In this document: one piece after another, positions 31,824-33,300 of the stretch | Layout: every line of letters begins with the position of its first letter | Position numbering within the stretch: position 1 is the first letter of the stretch | Origin: an uncultured Chloroflexota bacterium | Lineage (GTDB): Bacteria > Chloroflexota > Anaerolineae > Aggregatilineales > Phototrophicaceae | Length of the DNA stretch: 33,300 nucleotides | NCBI GenBank assembly: GCA_903864435.1 | Contig: CAIPFY010000186.1 | Location: 1-33,300 of the forward strand | Reading direction: 5' to 3' | Notes under the pieces: model-generated | Told to the model about the DNA's origin: nothing | Database searches by the model: none | The model's input: the letters and a program-made list of their open reading frames with translations, nothing else | Position numbers and translations under genes: made by a program

Positions 31824-33300
31824 ATGAAGCAATTGCCGTTGTTTGATGGCTCAATTGATGAGACAAAACGAAACTCATACTTTAGTGAGATGCTGAAATC
31901 ACTGAATGTCAATTATGGTTCGGGGTGGCCTGACCGATTTGGAGTTTCTCTTCGTAACTGGCTGCGAAACCAGAATCAACAACCCATTACAACGCTAAGT
32001 CTGTTTACTGGTGGTGGCGGACTTGATATTGGGTTTGCTGATGCCGGTTTCCATAGCCTTGAAATGGTAGAAATTGAAAGAAAATATAGTAAGACACTGG
32101 AGGTAAACGCTGGAACTTCTAGGTTGTTTTCTGGCTCAAAAGTAACTTGCCAAGATATTCGTGATTATGTTCCAGACGATGATCTTCACGTAGATTTCAT
32201 CATAGGCGGTCCGCCTTGTCAGACATTTTCTGCCGCAGGACGGCGTGCATCCGGCGTATCAGGCACAACCGATCCACGAGGAACCCTGTTTGAAGAATAT
32301 GTGCGGTTATTGATGAAATTGCAACCAAAGGGTTTTTTGTTTGAGAATGTTTATGGAATGATGGGTGCCCAGGAGGGGGAGGCTTGGGAAGAAATCAAGA
32401 CTGCTTTTAGATCAGCAGGCTATATTATTCAATATAGAATCTTGGATACCGCTGATTATGGTGTGCCGCAGCATCGAGAACGAATATTTATTGTCGGATT
32501 GCAAGCAGGTGATTATCTTTTTCCACAACCCACACATGGCCCTGACTCTGAAGATCAACAACCGTTTTTCACAGCTGGCTTAGCCGTCAAAGGTGTTGAT
32601 GTTTCAGAATCAAGTATTGGATTGGGTGGACAATATGGGCATTTGCTGAATGGCATTCCGCCCGGATTAAACTATAGCTTTTATACCGAAAGGATGGGGC
32701 ATCCCCGCCCCGTATTTGGTTGGCGATCAAAGTTTTCTGATTTTCTATACAAAGCTGATCCTGATGTTCCTGTTAGAACGATAAAGGCACAAGGGGGACA
32801 ATACACAGGCCCTTTTAGCTGGGAAAATCGCCCCCTGACCATCAATGAATTTAAGCGTCTCCAAACGTTCCCCGACGATTATGAGTTGATTGGAAATCGT
32901 CAAGTTTGCATTGAACAAATTGGTAATTCAGTTCCCCCGCAAATGGCACGGATGCTTGCGATAAGTATTTTGAGCCAAGTATTTAGCGTTGAGCTACCAT
33001 TTGAAATGCGATATTTGCCGCATTATCAAGTGTTGGGATTCCGGCAACGCAAAAGGCAAAAAACGGATGATTACGCTCGAAAGGCTCAAGATGCGATTGC
33101 TCTATTAAACTCGGATAAAACGGATGCTGCCGAACTTGCTGATTTATCTGACCATCAAAATACGCGCTATCTAACGGAACAATTTGGATGGTTGAGTTCA
33201 AAACGGGGACAATGCTCAGTAATTCGCCTTCACTATGCGTTAAAAGCAACAAACTGGACAATATTGGCTCAAAACCTAGATGATGGAGCAGACTTTCAAA
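31824..33300 (+). CDS. C5-cytosine DNA methyltransferase (3' end beyond window)
   Basis: Open frame of 492 codons to the window edge, with no stop. It has all main C5-methyltransferase motifs: I LFTGGGGLDIGF (60-71), IV GGPPCQTFS with catalytic Cys132, VI FENV (173-176), VIII QHRERIFIVG (216-225), IX RPLTINEFKRLQTFP (336-350) and X GNSVPP (367-372). The target-recognition region lies between VIII and IX. After motif X the protein continues for at least 120 residues (basic FRQRKRQKTDDYARK segment, then helical), more than a plain methyltransferase needs. It could be a fused restriction or accessory domain. Composition is AT-rich compared with the rest of the window. The defence role and target site are inferences. 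Confidence 0.93.
   Translation, partial: MKQLPLFDGSIDETKRNSYFSEMLKSLNVNYGSGWPDRFGVSLRNWLRNQNQQPITTLSLFTGGGGLDIGFADAGFHSLEMVEIERKYSKTLEVNAGTSRLFSGSKVTCQDIRDYVPDDDLHVDFIIGGPPCQTFSAAGRRASGVSGTTDPRGTLFEEYVRLLMKLQPKGFLFENVYGMMGAQEGEAWEEIKTAFRSAGYIIQYRILDTADYGVPQHRERIFIVGLQAGDYLFPQPTHGPDSEDQQPFFTAGLAVKGVDVSESSIGLGGQYGHLLNGIPPGLNYSFYTERMGHPRPVFGWRSKFSDFLYKADPDVPVRTIKAQGGQYTGPFSWENRPLTINEFKRLQTFPDDYELIGNRQVCIEQIGNSVPPQMARMLAISILSQVFSVELPFEMRYLPHYQVLGFRQRKRQKTDDYARKAQDAIALLNSDKTDAAELADLSDHQNTRYLTEQFGWLSSKRGQCSVIRLHYALKATNWTILAQNLDDGADFQ

Noticed and set aside
32983..33261. 92-codon minus-strand frame inside the methyltransferase gene
   Set aside because: Opposite an intact methyltransferase frame. 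No start signal; chance in AT-rich DNA.

Overview
The window looks like a GC-rich chromosomal segment of a Chloroflexota bacterium, probably of the Anaerolineae type. This is an inference from protein style, not from a marker gene. Two lipoproteins and the surface-facing stretches of several membrane proteins carry long Pro/Thr linkers. There is a secreted protein with three pre-peptidase C-terminal (PPC) domains and a large multi-membrane-span GT-C-like protein. Many genes lack a strong Shine-Dalgarno sequence. Housekeeping promoters of the TTGACA-17-TATAAT type can be read before two tRNA genes and several CDSs. Most of the window is ordinary core or accessory chromosome. The last 1.6 kb is visibly AT-rich and looks acquired.

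Layout. 1-1836 (minus): ECF sigma factor, membrane anti-sigma factor and a zinc-ribbon NUDIX hydrolase cut by the window edge. 1878-1962: tRNA-Leu. 2110-3320 (plus): alpha/beta hydrolase overlapping a DUF4097-like protein. 3370-7531 (minus): three genes encoding a TRPM-type SLOG (LSDAT) protein, a membrane-anchored coiled-coil/TPR protein and a polytopic TIR protein. 7615-9918: mutY and a convergent SH3b lipoprotein. 10072-13218: PPC protein, then a minus-strand group (kinase-fold phosphotransferase, DUF952 protein, LysE exporter). 13293-16652 (plus): methylthioribose kinase and an ABC exporter. 16713-16784: tRNA-Gly. 16827-22404: HAD hydrolase, esterase lipoprotein, creatininase-family protein, ion-channel-like membrane protein and cytochrome P450. 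22453-25983 (minus): quinone-reductase-like MDR enzyme, TrmB with an extra C-terminal domain, tRNA-Ser, alpha/beta hydrolase and a glutaredoxin-like protein. 25980-31658: amidase, GT-C-like membrane protein, endonuclease V (plus strand), GNAT acetyltransferase and Tat-type serine hydrolase. 31824 to the end: C5-cytosine DNA methyltransferase, open at the edge.

The best candidate for an undescribed system is the LSDAT-TPR-TIR cluster (3370-7531). TIR domains with the catalytic Glu make ADPR-type nucleotides from NAD+. The LSDAT domain is the prokaryotic relative of the TRPM MHR1/2 region, which binds ADPR in TRPM2. The TPR protein has a signal-peptide/TM/coiled-coil layout that suits a membrane-coupled adaptor. 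I infer a membrane-associated NAD+-derived nucleotide signalling or defence module. The TIR protein also holds a second, degenerate TIR-like fold between two membrane bundles. The second area of interest is the compositionally distinct methyltransferase locus at the right edge, preceded by a perfect AT-only palindrome.
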